Source: Timema cristinae
Taxonomy: Eukaryota; Arthropoda; Insecta; Phasmatodea; Timematidae
NCBI GenBank assembly: GCA_039000515.1
Contig: JBCFYV010000897.1
Coordinates: 1-64,000 of the forward strand
DNA length: 64,000 nt
Reading direction: 5' to 3'
Made by a program: the position numbers and the translations under genes. The notes beneath the pieces are model-generated. The model worked only from the letters and a program-made list of their open reading frames with translations, did no database searches and had not been told where the DNA came from. How positions within the stretch are numbered: the first letter of the stretch is position 1; each line of letters opens with the position of its first letter. Positions 45,730-57,535 of the stretch are shown piece by piece.

Positions 45730-46657
45730 GTATCATGTATAAAGTGGATGTAATTTAATAGAATTGAAAGGTGTGCGCTACTCCAATATAACTCATGTTG
45801 AACTTCGTTAATAATACCGTAGAGAAGGTAACAGATTATATTATTTCATTTATGATCTTTGGTGTAGTGTTTCTACAACACTGTAAATACCTATTTAGTT
45901 TCACAAAGCTTAGTGTTTATACAGACCTATCATTTACTTTCACAATGCTTAGGAGTTTTTAGTAAATCTTTATTTTAAGATAAAAGCGAGAGAAAGTCCC
46001 GGTATCATTTATTTATTTTTATAAGTAATTGTAGATATATAATAATATAAATAAATTATTAGCCTATTTATTCATTAACTATTGAGAAAGGTTTTTTCTT
46101 GTCGGTTAAAAGCAGATAGTTATTTTAATCATATTATAAATACAAACATTAAGAAAGTTCGGCTTTTAGTCACACATAATTGTGATTGTTTTCTTGCTCT
46201 GAACCCAAGACTCATGCTAGAGAAAAATAAATATCGTTCATGAATATATTTTTAGAGTGTAGGCAAGAAATTCGCCACGATATTAAACAATTTTTTTTTC
46301 AAACAGGAAATTTTGATTTTATCTACACATAATGGTAATTGTTTTCTTTCTTCAAACCCGAGACCCAAGATCCCTGCTAGAGAAAATGATAGTCTCCTAT
46401 GAATATATATATTTGAAGTGTAATTAAGAAATCAACCAAGATATTAAATAATATTTCTCAAACAGGGAATAGAACTGGGACTCCCTCTTACAGGCAGATC
46501 ACTATATTAAGATTGCAACCCTTAGACCCTATAAACATCAGCAATTTTTTCCGCTCTTATAGTTTTGTTTCAAAAACAAGTCAATAAGCTATTAGGTAGA
46601 AGGTTTATTTGTCAATCGTGACACCAAAGCACAGATAGTTTAGCCAACGGGACAGCT

Positions 46658-46660
<3 letters not shown>
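45730..46660. other. AT-rich spacer, diverged direct repeat
   Basis: Segments near 46190-46300 and 46340-46460 share TTGTTTTCTTGCTCTGAACC / TTGTTTTCTTTCTTCAAACC, CCCAAGACTCATGCTAGAGA / CCCAAGATCCCTGCTAGAGA and ATATTAAACAAT/ATATTAAATAAT. This is a duplicated unit of about 170 bp. No gene. Confidence 0.5.

Positions 46661-46738
<78 letters not shown>
46661..46738 (+). repeat. (GT)39 microsatellite
   Basis: An uninterrupted GT dinucleotide run of 78 bp. Confidence 0.98.
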
Positions 46739-46742
<4 letters not shown>

Positions 46743-46880
46743 TTTCTCTAATTTCTACCTTCATTTGGCGTGTAGAGCAATCATACAAAAAGTAAGAAAT
46801 GTTGCCGGATAATTTTAATTAAGTTCTTTGGACTATATTTAATTTTAGATAATACTTCAAATGTTTTGCGAAATTCTTAT

Positions 46881-46885
46881 GTGTG

Positions 46886-46929
<44 letters not shown>
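46881..46929 (+). repeat. (GT)n(AT)n(AG)n compound microsatellite
   Basis: GTGTGT then ATATAT then about a dozen AG units. Confidence 0.96.
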
Positions 46930-47171
46930 TTATATATAGATTATTATAAACAAATGAGAAATTAAATATGACTGATAGTCACATGTAAATAACGGCAATG
47001 CTTACAAACTCGTAACCTTGCACTTTAGATATATAGCTGCATTCGGTACCATTGATTTAGATTAAAGATATATTATAGAAAACACATAACTTAGAAAGTG
47101 CCAGTTTAAAAGAATGTACAAAATAAAATTAAAATTAAATGAAGCTTTTCTAATTTTTGTACCAGAACACA

Positions 47172-47240
47172 ATAGGGCATTATCTGCCTGATTCAATATA
47201 CTATGTCATAGTATATTGAATCAGGCAGATAATGCCCTAT
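47172..47240. repeat. perfect 69-bp palindrome
   Basis: The 34-bp arms 47172-47205 and 47207-47240 are exact reverse complements separated by one T (47206). The left arm starts ATAGGGCATTATCTGCCTGA and ends CAATATACTATG. It is not a simple repeat. No target duplication is evident next to it. Confidence 0.98.
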
Positions 47241-47244
47241 AGTT

Positions 47245-47595
47245 GATTAAATCAAAATTTTTAATCAAACTTGGTTTTAGGACTAGATTAAGCAAATGTT
47301 AGTCAATGCACATATATTGTATAGGTGGAATTAAAAATTGTAGCTTTTAGAACAGTCATAAATAAACATCCAACTTAAAATTAAATCATTGAATCAGTTA
47401 GGTAATCTTCTTTCTTAGTCGCTTAGATCAAAATTTTGAATGAAACTTGGTTTGGAAATAGACTAACCAAATGTTATTCGATACACATATATTTTCTATC
47501 AGAAATTTAAAAATGGTAGCTTTCAGAACAATCACAAATTTAATCCTGGCAAATACACATCCAATTTAAAATTAAATCGCTCTCTTTTTAAGCTA
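47245..47595 (+). repeat. tandem duplication, about 176-bp unit
   Basis: TTAAATCAAAATTTTTAATC then AAACTTGGTTTTAGGACTAG is repeated as TTAGATCAAAATTTTGAATG, AAACTTGGTTTGGAAATAG. Both contain CACATATATT, GTAGCTTTTAGAACAGTCA/GTAGCTTTCAGAACAATCA and AAAATTAAATC. By eye about 80% identical. It starts directly after the palindrome. Confidence 0.8.
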
Positions 47596-48111
47596 TGTAA
47601 CAGAACGTCTTAATACAAACAGAAGAGAATTGAAATACCTTATGTCGATGTTGTTGAATGTTCCATCGTCTCAATTAGTCACTCTCTAAGTAGCTAATTT
47701 TCACGTGAAGAAGAAGAAGAAGTAGAAGTAGACAGGGCTGCTCTAAAATCACCCTTATATATATATATATGAACCAAAACCCCTTTCACCAGAGAACCAA
47801 CGACCCATCCTTTCTAATTCATATCAAAATAGAATCGTACAAATACGAATGGTCTCATCATCGATGGTGTAATATTAATTTTCACCCACACTTGTTGTTT
47901 TAAAGTGGATCGATAATATTGAAATTTTAAAAAAAAACTGTTAATAACGATAAATATTATAGCGTATTGTCATTTTTGATAGTCAAAATTAAACTATTAT
48001 ATTAGGTAATCGTTAATAAAGGCAGTCCGGAAAAGAATTATTATTTAAATATACAGCCAATCTGATTATGAAACATGGATTTATAAACGGATAAAAACAT
48101 CACAGGATACT

Positions 48112-48245
48112 ACGGGTTAACTAAATAAATAATTGGTGATGGGAGAAGTCGGGTTCGAGTCCCTGTCGTGAGTGTGTACTGAGGCCAGTTTCCTCCCTCA
48201 TCGTCCACGGTTTGTGCCCCGGACGGGTAGTAAGAAGACACATTT
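48112..48245 (+). mobile_element. SINE-like fragment
   Basis: B box GGGTTCGAGTCCCTGTCG at 48149. Then TGTGTACTGAGGCCAGTTTC and the tail remnant GCCCCGGACGGGTAGTAAGA. Confidence 0.6.
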
Positions 48246-48419
48246 CGTTTCATACCATCATACTGATGCGGGTACCAAAAACATGTGGTTTGGTTTATTG
48301 AACGGGAGAAGCGAGTTTTCAGTTTTAACTCCACCGGTCTGCATTACTCTTTCTGTCTCAGCTGGATATGTCTCGAAATAACTTTTAAAAGTATCAAATT
48401 ATTTAAATCAATTACGTTA

Positions 48420-48608
48420 ATGTGTTAGAGATTAGGAAGATTGAGTTTGGAGGAAGTGTGCCCGTAGCTGCGTGAAGGACGACTGGGAAACTATTTAGCA
48501 AAACACTCCCGGTACACCTGACCGGAATTCAAACCACGATCTCCCCGTCATTGGAAATTCTAGTCTCTTGCGAAATTTACGCCTTAGACCATACGGTCAC
48601 CGAAGTGG
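48420..48608 (-). mobile_element. SINE, GTGGCC-type, reverse
   Basis: On plus: GTGTTAGAGATTAGGAAGAT, body, complementary B box GGAATTCAAACCACGATCTC and head GACCATACGGTCACCGAAG. The conserved 3' tail is lacking. Confidence 0.75.
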
Positions 48609-48774
48609 GTTTGTGTATCTTAAAGTAGTAAATTTTGCTTACATGTAATTTAATTAAATACTGTATTTATAGATCAGGATATTTTGGTTATTCGTTAAAT
48701 AGCCTGTAGAAGTATTTCTGAAAGCATTTAAGGTGGGTGTCAATTATATTGCCATGCTAATTTGTGAGAACTTT

Positions 48775-48935
48775 TCTAGTCGCCATTTTGAAGGGGGACA
48801 TGGAAGTTCGTATCCTGGTCGGGTGTACTGATACCTGTTATAGACTCTTCCTCAACACAAATGCGGGTACACTTTTTCTAAATATATCTTTCCAAATGTC
48901 TAAATTCATGAGAATAATTAGTATAAATGTTGTAA
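48775..48935 (+). mobile_element. SINE fragment
   Basis: AAGTTCGTATCCTGGTCGGG then TGTACTGATACC, ACACAAATGCGGGTACACTT and TTTCCAAATGTCTAAATTC match the common body. No tail. Confidence 0.6.
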
Positions 48936-49019
48936 TCCAGGCTCTAGAACTAGAGGGATTCAATACAATTAAATAAATTAACATTACAACCTTTAGACTA
49001 ATAGGAGTGCGCAGTGTAA

Positions 49020-50040
49020 CTAACATTATGTTTTGAGCCCAAGATTAGCAGGGTATACAACCCATCTACAACGCACGCCACTCACTCCTAGAAGCGTGAA
49101 AAAACACTGTCTAACTTCAAAGGTCAAATTATATTTCATATGAAGAAGTCGAAGACTAAGTTAAAAGGACTTGGAAATTACACATATCTAAAACCTAGGG
49201 ATAAATGGCGTAACTAGAATAGTAAACAGTCTTAAAGAAAACTTTGATTTTATTTCAGCCAAAATCTTATTCAAGAACAATACCCTTCTTTTAACGAATC
49301 TTAGAAAGTTTCGTATAGATACAATATCAACAAAAGCTAAAGTGTAACAATAACACTCTATGTTCTTCACAAAAAATATTTATGAACATACGTTAATTAA
49401 ATTTAAATGCATGGGCTTATTAAAATGGCGTATGACAACATCTAACATATTTCAGTGCTAGTTGTGAAAAAGTAATACAAAATTTTAGCCAACAACTTTA
49501 AAGTTCCGTGATTATACAACAAACGACTAGTCTAATCGTCTAGCCTCAAGATTATTAACCAACTCTGTCAACATTTGATTGACATTGAAACATAACTCAT
49601 AAGTTAGATAAATAACGTTAACTAGATAGGAGTAGCTATCAACGTGATGCATAATTATATTAACCATTTAAAAAAGATTATGTCCTAATGTTAGAACTAC
49701 CTTTCCCTATAAATATTACTCCATTTTGCATTGCAACACGCTTTCTACATTAACTAAATATATTTATTTTGAAAAGCATAAGTTAACTAACAATTAGAAC
49801 AATTCAGACCTAACCTTTAGAAAAAACTTCCCCACATTACTTTCTTTTAACAAAATTCATATTTCACTACAATCCTTTGTAAAATAGGAAAAGTTACTCT
49901 ATATTCCGTAAAAGAACGAAGATTCGTATACGAAGTCAACAACAATATTTAAACGTAAAAATAACCAAAATGGAATTTAGAAACATTACAATATATATTA
50001 ATTAACGCCAAACATAATTTCTCCTTACATTGTATAGGTA
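49020..50040. other. AT-rich spacer
   Basis: Nothing recognised. Only short chance frames. Confidence 0.5.
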
Positions 50041-51125
50041 TGTCCGCAAAGCCTACGCTTCGTTCTAGTGTCCGAGCCTAATCCAAGAGTGGTCTCTTTC
50101 TTGATGGACGGTGTTTTATATGGTGCACAACTCATCAAACACTCGAGACGGGATTACACAAGGGTGGGGATCACTGAGTTCAAACACACGGGGAAAGGGG
50201 ATGTGCGCGGTACTAGAAGCGTCTACAGTCTTCTGGCAGTTTCTATCTTCTTATACACGTCCATGTTGTTATTGAGACGGGTGGCGGTGTCTAGTGGCAT
50301 GATGCGGCACTAGCCTCGGAGCTCTCAGATGTTTGGGTATTGTTAGTGCGTGCTGACGTGTGTTCTTCCCGCTGCCTAGTCTGGTCGGTGAAATTGGGTA
50401 AGTGATGTTTTGATTGACTAGCCCAATTTTGGTTAATTGTGGCAATAATTGCTACAATGTGTATAAACTGTTCGGTCTGAAAATGCTTGTCCATTTAACA
50501 TCGTAAGACGTGTCAAAGAATTATTTGATTGAATTGCCGTACCAACAGTCATTAGCTATGCTAACAACTCCTTTGGCTCTCGAGTTATGGAATTATGTAC
50601 TTTACTAAAGATGGCGGGGTTCAAATCCAGGTTCATACATGCCAAAGAGGACCTCGCAAGGCAGCATTATGAAACACCTCTGCATGTGAATTACTCCCTA
50701 TTTTCCAGAGGTCAAGGCCACTGACTTACAAGACCATTTGGGATGGAAATATATCATAATGCCAATGCTCCAAAAGGCATGTGTGCCAGAAATACATGGT
50801 TGAAACATAACAATTTCCCCATTCTGTTTCCAAAGTGCACGTTAAGGCCCTGCCTACCCTTTCTGGTGGTGTGTTGAGCTTTCAGCTCTCAAAATAGATG
50901 GCGTTGCTAACGTTTTACAAACTGGTGGATTCCAGCAATCAGGATGGCAGAATAACTGGTTTGTTTAAACAATTGGGAGGTTGCAAGCAAACTTTTCCAG
51001 AATTGATAGAGATAAGAAGTGTAGTGCAAGACCGTAAAGTGTGTAGGCGACCAAGTTGGACTAAACGTGGGGAGATAAAACGTCAAGATACAATCATACT
51101 CTCGAGCAGAAAAATTAGCTTAACC
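50041..51125. other. GC-richer unassigned segment and SINE-like scrap
   Basis: 50060-50400 has opposing open frames (plus 50068-50313, minus 50291-50494) without recognisable motifs. 50620-50710 has GGGGTTCAAATCCAGGTTCA, a B-box-like sequence, followed by GTGAATTACTCCCTATTTTC, suggesting a SINE fragment. Confidence 0.35.
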
Positions 51126-51129
51126 ATCC

Positions 51130-51275
51130 TAGCCAGCTAGATGCTTCTGTCTGGGGGTTCAAATCCCTGCTGAGGGTATTTTGGGGAAATCTTATTCAAT
51201 CGTTTCCTTGTACTCTCCCACGAAATGTGGGTACATTTCCTTCATTAATTCTGCCTGTTTAGGTATGAACTAATT
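51130..51275 (+). mobile_element. SINE fragment, tail-to-tail with the next
   Basis: B box GGGGGTTCAAATCCCTGCTG at 51154, then TTTCCTTGTACTCTCCCACG and AAATGTGGGTACATTTCCTT. Head eroded, tail lost. Confidence 0.65.
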
Positions 51276-51282
51276 ACGCCAG

Positions 51283-51466
51283 TGTGTTAGGGATAAATAT
51301 GTTTCAATTTAGAGGAAGTGTACCCGCATTCGCGTGTAGAGAGAGTGGGGAAATATTAAGGAAATGTCACCCGATCATCATTGAGCCACGATCTCCAAGT
51401 CATCGGAAGACTAGTCTATTGCGAGAATGACGCCTTAGACCATGTGGCCACCAAAGGGGTATATTA
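51283..51466 (-). mobile_element. SINE, GTGGCC-type, reverse
   Basis: On plus: GTGTGTTAGGGATAAATATG, CCCGCATTCGCGTGTAGAGA, GACGCCTTAGACCATGTGGC and CACCAAAGGGG. The B box is eroded. Forms an inverted pair with the preceding fragment. Confidence 0.75.
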
Positions 51467-51479
51467 CCAATCCTCATGT

Positions 51480-52140
51480 CTAAAAAATATCTAGAGAGGA
51501 AGGGGGGAGATTACGAGAATTCTTCCGATCACCCAAGCGAGAAAGGAGGATCTAAAATCAGGTAAAAAAAAAAGCCTTACGTAATTTAAGGATAGCCCCA
51601 TTGCAATAAAAACTATGGTCATTAGAAACAAGGCCTAGCAGCCGGGTCATGTTATTGAGAAGAGTAGAAACGAACTCAGGTCATTGCTTTATAAATCACC
51701 TTTTAAAAAAAGTCTTGAAATATTTTTTCAAATAAATATCTGGGGAGGGTAGTGATAAATAATATGTATACTTATTTATAAGAGAAACAATTATTTAAGG
51801 TAAAATTAGAGATAACTCATTTTTGAAGATTTTGTCACTAACTATATAATAAATAGCCTATACGAGAGAGTATGTAGCTTACGATTTTGTCGTACAATTT
51901 ATTTGAGTTTATTAGTAATCAGGTAAAATAAAAAATGACTAAAATTTAATATGACAAATTTGGCCACTGTGCTTTGATTAATTTTTAAACTTTAAAGGTT
52001 AAAGAGGCAATAAAATATTTATAAAGCAGTTTCATTTCGAAGACTAGAACAATTTTGACTATAAATATATCTGTTATTTTTAGTACTGATATCACCGCGT
52101 TATCCTACCTGTTCATGTTATACGCATATACGATAATCTA
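51480..52140. other. AT-rich spacer
   Basis: No gene or repeat assigned. Confidence 0.5.
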
Positions 52141-52300
52141 ATTGGGAAGTAATGAGTAAGGAAGCATTTGAGAGGTTATCTACCAGCATTTTTATTTTGG
52201 AAATGGGGAAACAATTTAGAAAAAACTACCCTCAGTAGACCTTACCAGGATTTGAAATCCAAGCGCTCCACTATCAGCAGGCCACTGAAGTAGGTATCTG
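52140..52300 (-). mobile_element. degenerate SINE, reverse
   Basis: On plus: GTAATGAGTAAGGAAGCATT, AAAAAACTACCCTCAGTAGA, CCAGGATTTGAAATCC (complementary B box) and CAGGCCACTGAAG. Confidence 0.55.
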
Positions 52301-52566
52301 TTATTTAATACGGTGTTTACAGTTTTCAAACATCTAAAGGATTTACACAGTTTTCCAGAAATAAATGTTTTTGGGAATAATTTTTCATCCTTTTGGTAAT
52401 TTTAACTTTAGTAATATCTCCATGGTGTCAGCCTGCAAGCAGGCTATACCAATCGAGAGGTTGCAGTATGTTGGCGAAGATAGTGACAACATTTTCGTGT
52501 TGGGGTGTCATGTAGTCAGCACAATGAACCCTCAAGCCTTCTATCTTAGTTTTCTAGACTGAAGCA

Positions 52567-52735
52567 CTACTTATTAATTCAAGTAGCTCCTCATTTGTCC
52601 TCACGAGGTCAATTTTGGTTCCGTCTCAAACCCACTGCTACGCAGACATAATTTGAAGTACTGGGGATCGAACCCAGGACTTCGGGACCTGAAGTCAGTA
52701 AATCTGACTACTATACACAGAGGCTGTTGGGTATC
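52567..52735 (-). mobile_element. SINE-like repeat with another tRNA-like head
   Basis: On plus: ACTGGGGATCGAACCCAGGA (complementary B box) and ATCTGACTACTATACACAGA (complementary head). The body CTCCTCATTTGTCCTCACGA does not match other SINEs here. Confidence 0.5.
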
Positions 52736-52801
52736 AACTACTTACTTACTTAATGGCTTTGGGAACACCAAAGTTCATTAACTTTAATGGTTTTAAATAT
52801 A

Positions 52802-52866
52802 TATTACTTATCAGCGTATAAACCAAACGGGTAGTAAGACGCGGTGCTAAATAATAAATAATAATA
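52802..52866 (+). mobile_element. isolated SINE 3' tail
   Basis: CAGCGTATAAACCAAACGGG then TAGTAAGACGCGGTGCTAAA followed by TAATAAATAATAATAA. No head or body upstream. Confidence 0.8.
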
Positions 52867-52869
52867 AAA

Positions 52870-54955
52870 CTTATCATCGACTCCATGTCGTAGTCAAGAA
52901 TGCTAAAGCGCTATGACTGAGCAATGATGCATAAATTAATCTGCTCTAGTAACTTTGCTAGTTCGATTTCCTTTAAAATTGAAATTACTTAGTATTAGAG
53001 CGATAAGAACTCGGCAAAGGTACAAAAGATTTTGAACATATTATAAGTGCGTCACAGAGTTTAGTAATATTTACTTTTAGCTAAGATCTTTTTTAGAAAA
53101 TTACTTTAAACATCAGAATAATCGCTACATTGTTTTATTAGAAATATTTATTTGTATCTTAATTTTGATATTATTTCTACAGTAAATAAAATTGTATCGC
53201 TACTCATCCGTTGTGCTTGGATTAGTAAATACAGATAGCCTAAACGCCAGTATTATGATACCATTAAACAAAACTTGCCCTTTACGACAAGCAATTAAAT
53301 AATAAATTTTATCTTTGAGTTTCTTTGTGCACCCTTTCTTCCATCGACCCATGCTTCACAAACTTGTTATTCACAAGGATATAAAATAATATTGTGTAAA
53401 TACTTTTCCACCTCAAAATTTATACAATCCATTGGATTTTGTTCGAAAGCAAAAAGTCACCTTTTATTAATTATATAAAAATAATCATCGTGCGTACTTA
53501 TTGTTCGGGATTCGATACATTTCTTCTGAAAATAGCGCACAAACTGCAAGAATGCAACAGATTCAAATTAAATGTAATCACATTTAACAAGCTAATAAAA
53601 TAAAATTAACACATTCAAACTTTGAGTACCAAAAACTTCGTTCATTAATTTTTCGAAAAACAACTTATTCCAAAGTCAAGTCCTGGACCGTAAAATAAAT
53701 ATAGTAGATAAAAACATACTGGGAACTTCTCCAAATTACATTTAGACCAAATTTTATTTAAAATAACTATGTTTGATATGAGCAGGAATGTTATTTTTAT
53801 TTATTATAATAGTGGATTAAATATTCAATGTACAGTAGTTTTCATTTACTCTGAATATTAAAACTTATTATTACAACCTGTAGTGCTCAGGAATGGGAAA
53901 ACTCAAGAAAGAATGTAGGATAGGAGTGAAGAATTTTACATGTTTTACTGCCTCAGGTAAATAAGGCCTGATGTCATAAAACTTTGTGTATGGAGAAGCT
54001 TGGCGTTTTTTCTTTGAAAATAATGAATCAGTAGAGTAATACTCTCATTGAAGTAAGACGGGACCAACTATATTTATTCACACAGTAGCTAAGACTTTGT
54101 GAGTATTTAAGTACCTGAATATATTAAGAAGTTTATATTTAACCACGCAAATTTTCATAATTGGACATTGGCCCTTCTTATCCCAATGCACATGGTATTA
54201 ATGTTTCTTTAACTCAAGAAGGTCACATAGATTAGGTTAACCTTTCACTATCGCCTGCATTCCGATGCAGCAGGTTAGCTAATGCTTGCAAAACGATACT
54301 AGCTGATAAATGGGTAATGATCGTACTAAAAGCACCCATTATCAACTAAGATAACCATTTGTAGAAGGAAAAGTTGGATTTAAAACTGTGTATCTTAATA
54401 AATTGTCGACTTGCAAGTCGTTAGAGCTTAATATCGTCCTGATTATTGAAGCCAACCCAAATTTAAAAATACATTTAAAAATAAAAATAAATTATTCATT
54501 AAATAATATGTTATAATTTATAAACAAACACTCTAGCTTAATTTTACAAAGAAAATAAATAAATCTATTAATAATTTTTGTTTTCCCATTTAAAGTGCAT
54601 TGAAATGGAAAGATTTTAACGAAAATATTTCAATAACTATTTTTAGCATAGTTTGAAAATTCCATAAGAATTATTAAAGATGCCCAGATATGTTACTAAA
54701 ATAAATTAAAAACAACAATGTTGAATTATAAGATATTTTTTTAACTTTTTTTGTTTATAACCGTGCATTTATGGGTATGCTCAGCCTTAAATACTTCAAA
54801 TAAATTTAAATGCAAAAAATATACTTGTAAATAATATTAATTTGTGACAATATATTTATAAAAGGCAAAGCCCATCTAATATAAATGGGTATTATGTTAT
54901 TGCTTTGGATGCATATAAGTTAATTCCTTACTAAATATTAAATTAACGGTATAAA
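52870..54955. other. AT-rich spacer
   Basis: No gene, SINE or terminal repeat recognised over about 2.1 kb. Confidence 0.5.
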
Positions 54956-54960
54956 AACTC

Positions 54961-55178
54961 GATTCAGAGGTCGAATAGTATAAGGCGTCACCCTAAAGAC
55001 GGACCGGTATAATCATGACAGGGGAGATTGAAGTTCGAATCTCTTTTGGTGAACTGGAGGTAGTTTTTCATTCTACCTCTACGCAAATGCGGGTTCAAAC
55101 TTCCAAATTCTTGATCCATTAGTATAATTAGTACTTAAGTGCATAACCCGATCGGGTAGTAAAACGCGGTGCTAAAAT
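54961..55178 (+). mobile_element. SINE, full length but diverged
   Basis: B box GAAGTTCGAATCTCTTTTGG at 55031, body ACGCAAATGCGGGTTCAAAC and the complete tail TGCATAACCCGATCGGGTAG then TAAAACGCGGTGCTAAAA. Head eroded. Confidence 0.82.
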
Positions 55179-55639
55179 GTTTCAAGTTCATGTGATCTAT
55201 AAATAATATGTGCGCCAGATCACGTTTGAGTTTCCATTTTAGAAACAGGCTATGGGAAGGTCGGGGTTTCATCTAGCAGAAAGTTATTTTTGGCGTAAAT
55301 TTTCATAAATCGTTTTCTACTTCTAACTCTGGAAAATTATGATACATTCTCTTAGTAAATCCAATTTATTCAGCCTTAATTCTTTCTTGTGTTAAATATT
55401 AGACATAAATAACAATGTAAATCTGTGTGCGTGTGAATTGTAAACGGACATTATAAGTTTTAATAAATATTCAGGGTAAGCTAAACAAATCCATGGTATA
55501 GTATTCAATTTAAAAATAATTAATATAAGTTCCTTCATCAACGTCGAAAGTACTTAGGGAGGTTTTCCTAATAGACTTTCCATTCTCCCTCTTGCAAAAT
55601 GAGGGGGAAATTCCTCTAATTTTGGCTCGCGGTTTAAAT

Positions 55640-56063
55640 GGCTAATTTATTTTTTTGTGAATGTTATTTTTTATGTCAACAAAATATAGTTTCGCAAATT
55701 AAATAATATTTAAAATTGTATTTAATATTACTTATGGATTTTTGTAAAAGTTATATATTATTTCATCAACATATAATCATGAATATTAAATTTATTTTTT
55801 ATTTAAGTAGCTTATTTGTTTTGTGTAAATGCTATTTATTATGTAAACAAAATATAATTTCGAGCATTAAATGATATTTAAAATTGTATTTAATATTACT
55901 TATGAATTTTTGTAAAAGTTATATATTATTGCATCAAAATATAATTGCGGACAATTAATGTCTTTGTTGTTTAAGTGACTAATTTATTTTGTGTGAATGT
56001 TATTTATTATGTCAACAAAATTTAGTTTCGGGCATTAAATAATATTTAAAATTGTATTTAATA
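55640..56063 (+). repeat. AT-rich tandem repeat, about 167-bp unit, 2.5 copies
   Basis: GTGAATGTTATTTTTTATGT (about 55657), GTAAATGCTATTTATTATGT (about 55822) and GTGAATGTTATTTATTATGT (about 55993) start equivalent segments. Each continues with CAACAAAATATAGTTTCG-like and AATATTTAAAATTGTATTTA. The last unit is cut where the SINE composite begins (AATAAAACGG). Confidence 0.85.
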
Positions 56064-56796
56064 AAACGGTTGTTCCTAAAATAATTTATATCGGTGGCAA
56101 AGTTGACTGACGCGCTTGTTTCGTCTAGAGCCAGACGGTCGAGGACGGGGGAGTTTGAGGTTCAAATCTCAGTCGGGTAAACAAGGGGTGTTTTCCGCTC
56201 TCCCTCTACGCAAATGTGGATTCAACCTTCCCAATTCCTAATCCAGTTCAACTCGCTGTTCTGCTTCTTCTTTCAATCTGTTGTAATATTTGGTGTGGTT
56301 GATGTGTACATTGAGAAGAGCCAGCCTCGTAAAGATTGTTAACTCTCTAAAAAGAGTGCAGAGTGATAGAAACCCTTCTGGTAACGCAGTTGGCAGACGT
56401 GCCAGACTCGAGTTGAGCTAGACTACTGAGGACGGGGGAGATCGAGATTTAAATCTCGGTTGGGGGTACTGGGTAGATTTTTTCACCTCTCCCTCTCCAC
56501 TCAAATGTGGGTGCAACCTTCCAAATTCCTAGTCCATTATCGTAAATAGTACTTAAGCGTATTATAACCTGAACGGTTAGTAAGACGCGGTGCTAAAAAG
56601 ATTAATAGATAGTAAACTGGCCTACACTAGAGGACAAAATGGTAATTAGCGCTTTGGTGGCCGCATGGTGTAACGCTCTACTCTCACATTAGGCTATAGA
56701 CTGCTGATGACGGGGAGATTGAGGTTTGAATCTCAGCCAGGTGTACTGAGGGGGTAGTTTGAGCCCATACATCCACTTGGAAGATATTGTTTATAA
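56040..56796 (+). repeat. composite of SINE segments, copy B
   Basis: The plus-strand counterpart of 38728-39470. Order: AAACGGTTGTTCCTAAAATA, a GTGGC-type SINE without tail (56090-56245), and a linker (TTGTAATATTTGGTGTGG, AAAGATTGTTAACTCTCTAA). A SINE with complete tail follows (about 56370-56600, ending ACGGTTAGTAAGACGCGGTG), then a GTGGCCGCATGG SINE without tail (56655-56765). The same junctions occur in copy A. Confidence 0.87.
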
Positions 56797-57535
56797 TTTC
56801 ACCCTCTCTTGGTTAAATAAATACAGTAACACTAAAATTGTATACATCGGTGGTCGTGGGCTACAAGTTGTCAGGCTTACACTAGGTTAACTTGATGGGA
56901 GAATAAGTGTAGTAATCCCAAACCGTTAGTAAAAAACGCTGTAGAAAAACAACTGTTTATATGTAGATTACAATTTTTATACAAAGAAACTTTTAGAAAA
57001 TACAAACTTTTTCAGCAAACATTTATAAAACAATACTACAGTATCAGTGATATTTTATAGGTATTAATAGTATATCAAAATTGGTTGCTGCATATCACCA
57101 GTCCTGGTGTATGAATACGTCTGGTCTACCAGCAAAGCCCCTTCGAAAATGATGGTGGTGCAGGAAGTACGACCGTTCTAAAAGACATTAGGCGTGCTAA
57201 AGATATCAAGGTCAGAGAACATTTCTTAATCATCCCTACCACACATTTTCCAGAAAGGGTACGTGACACTCATATAGTTATGACAGGGGAGGTCATAGTT
57301 TAGAATCTAACTCGGGTGCACTAGGGTGGTTTTCTACTCTCCATCACTCCACGTAAACGCTGTAACATTTCTACCTTACTCCTCCGATCCATGATGGATA
57401 CCTACATCTGCGCAGGTCGACGGACGATACCAAACAACCAATTTTAGTAGGCTTTTGGGGTGGGGAATAGTGGCCCCTAACTGAGGCCTCCAAGGCCCCT
57501 TATTGTGCATAATCAGATCGGTTTCAATACTCTCT
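56797..57535. other. spacer with SINE scrap at about 57258-57385
   Basis: GGAGGTCATAGTTTAGAATC then TAACTCGGGTGCACTAGGGT and TTTTCTACTCTCCATCACTC is an eroded SINE piece. The remainder is unassigned. Confidence 0.5.

Noticed and set aside
50068..50494. Opposing ORFs of 81 and 67 codons
   Set aside because: Neither shows recognisable motifs. Kept only as a GC-richer unassigned segment.
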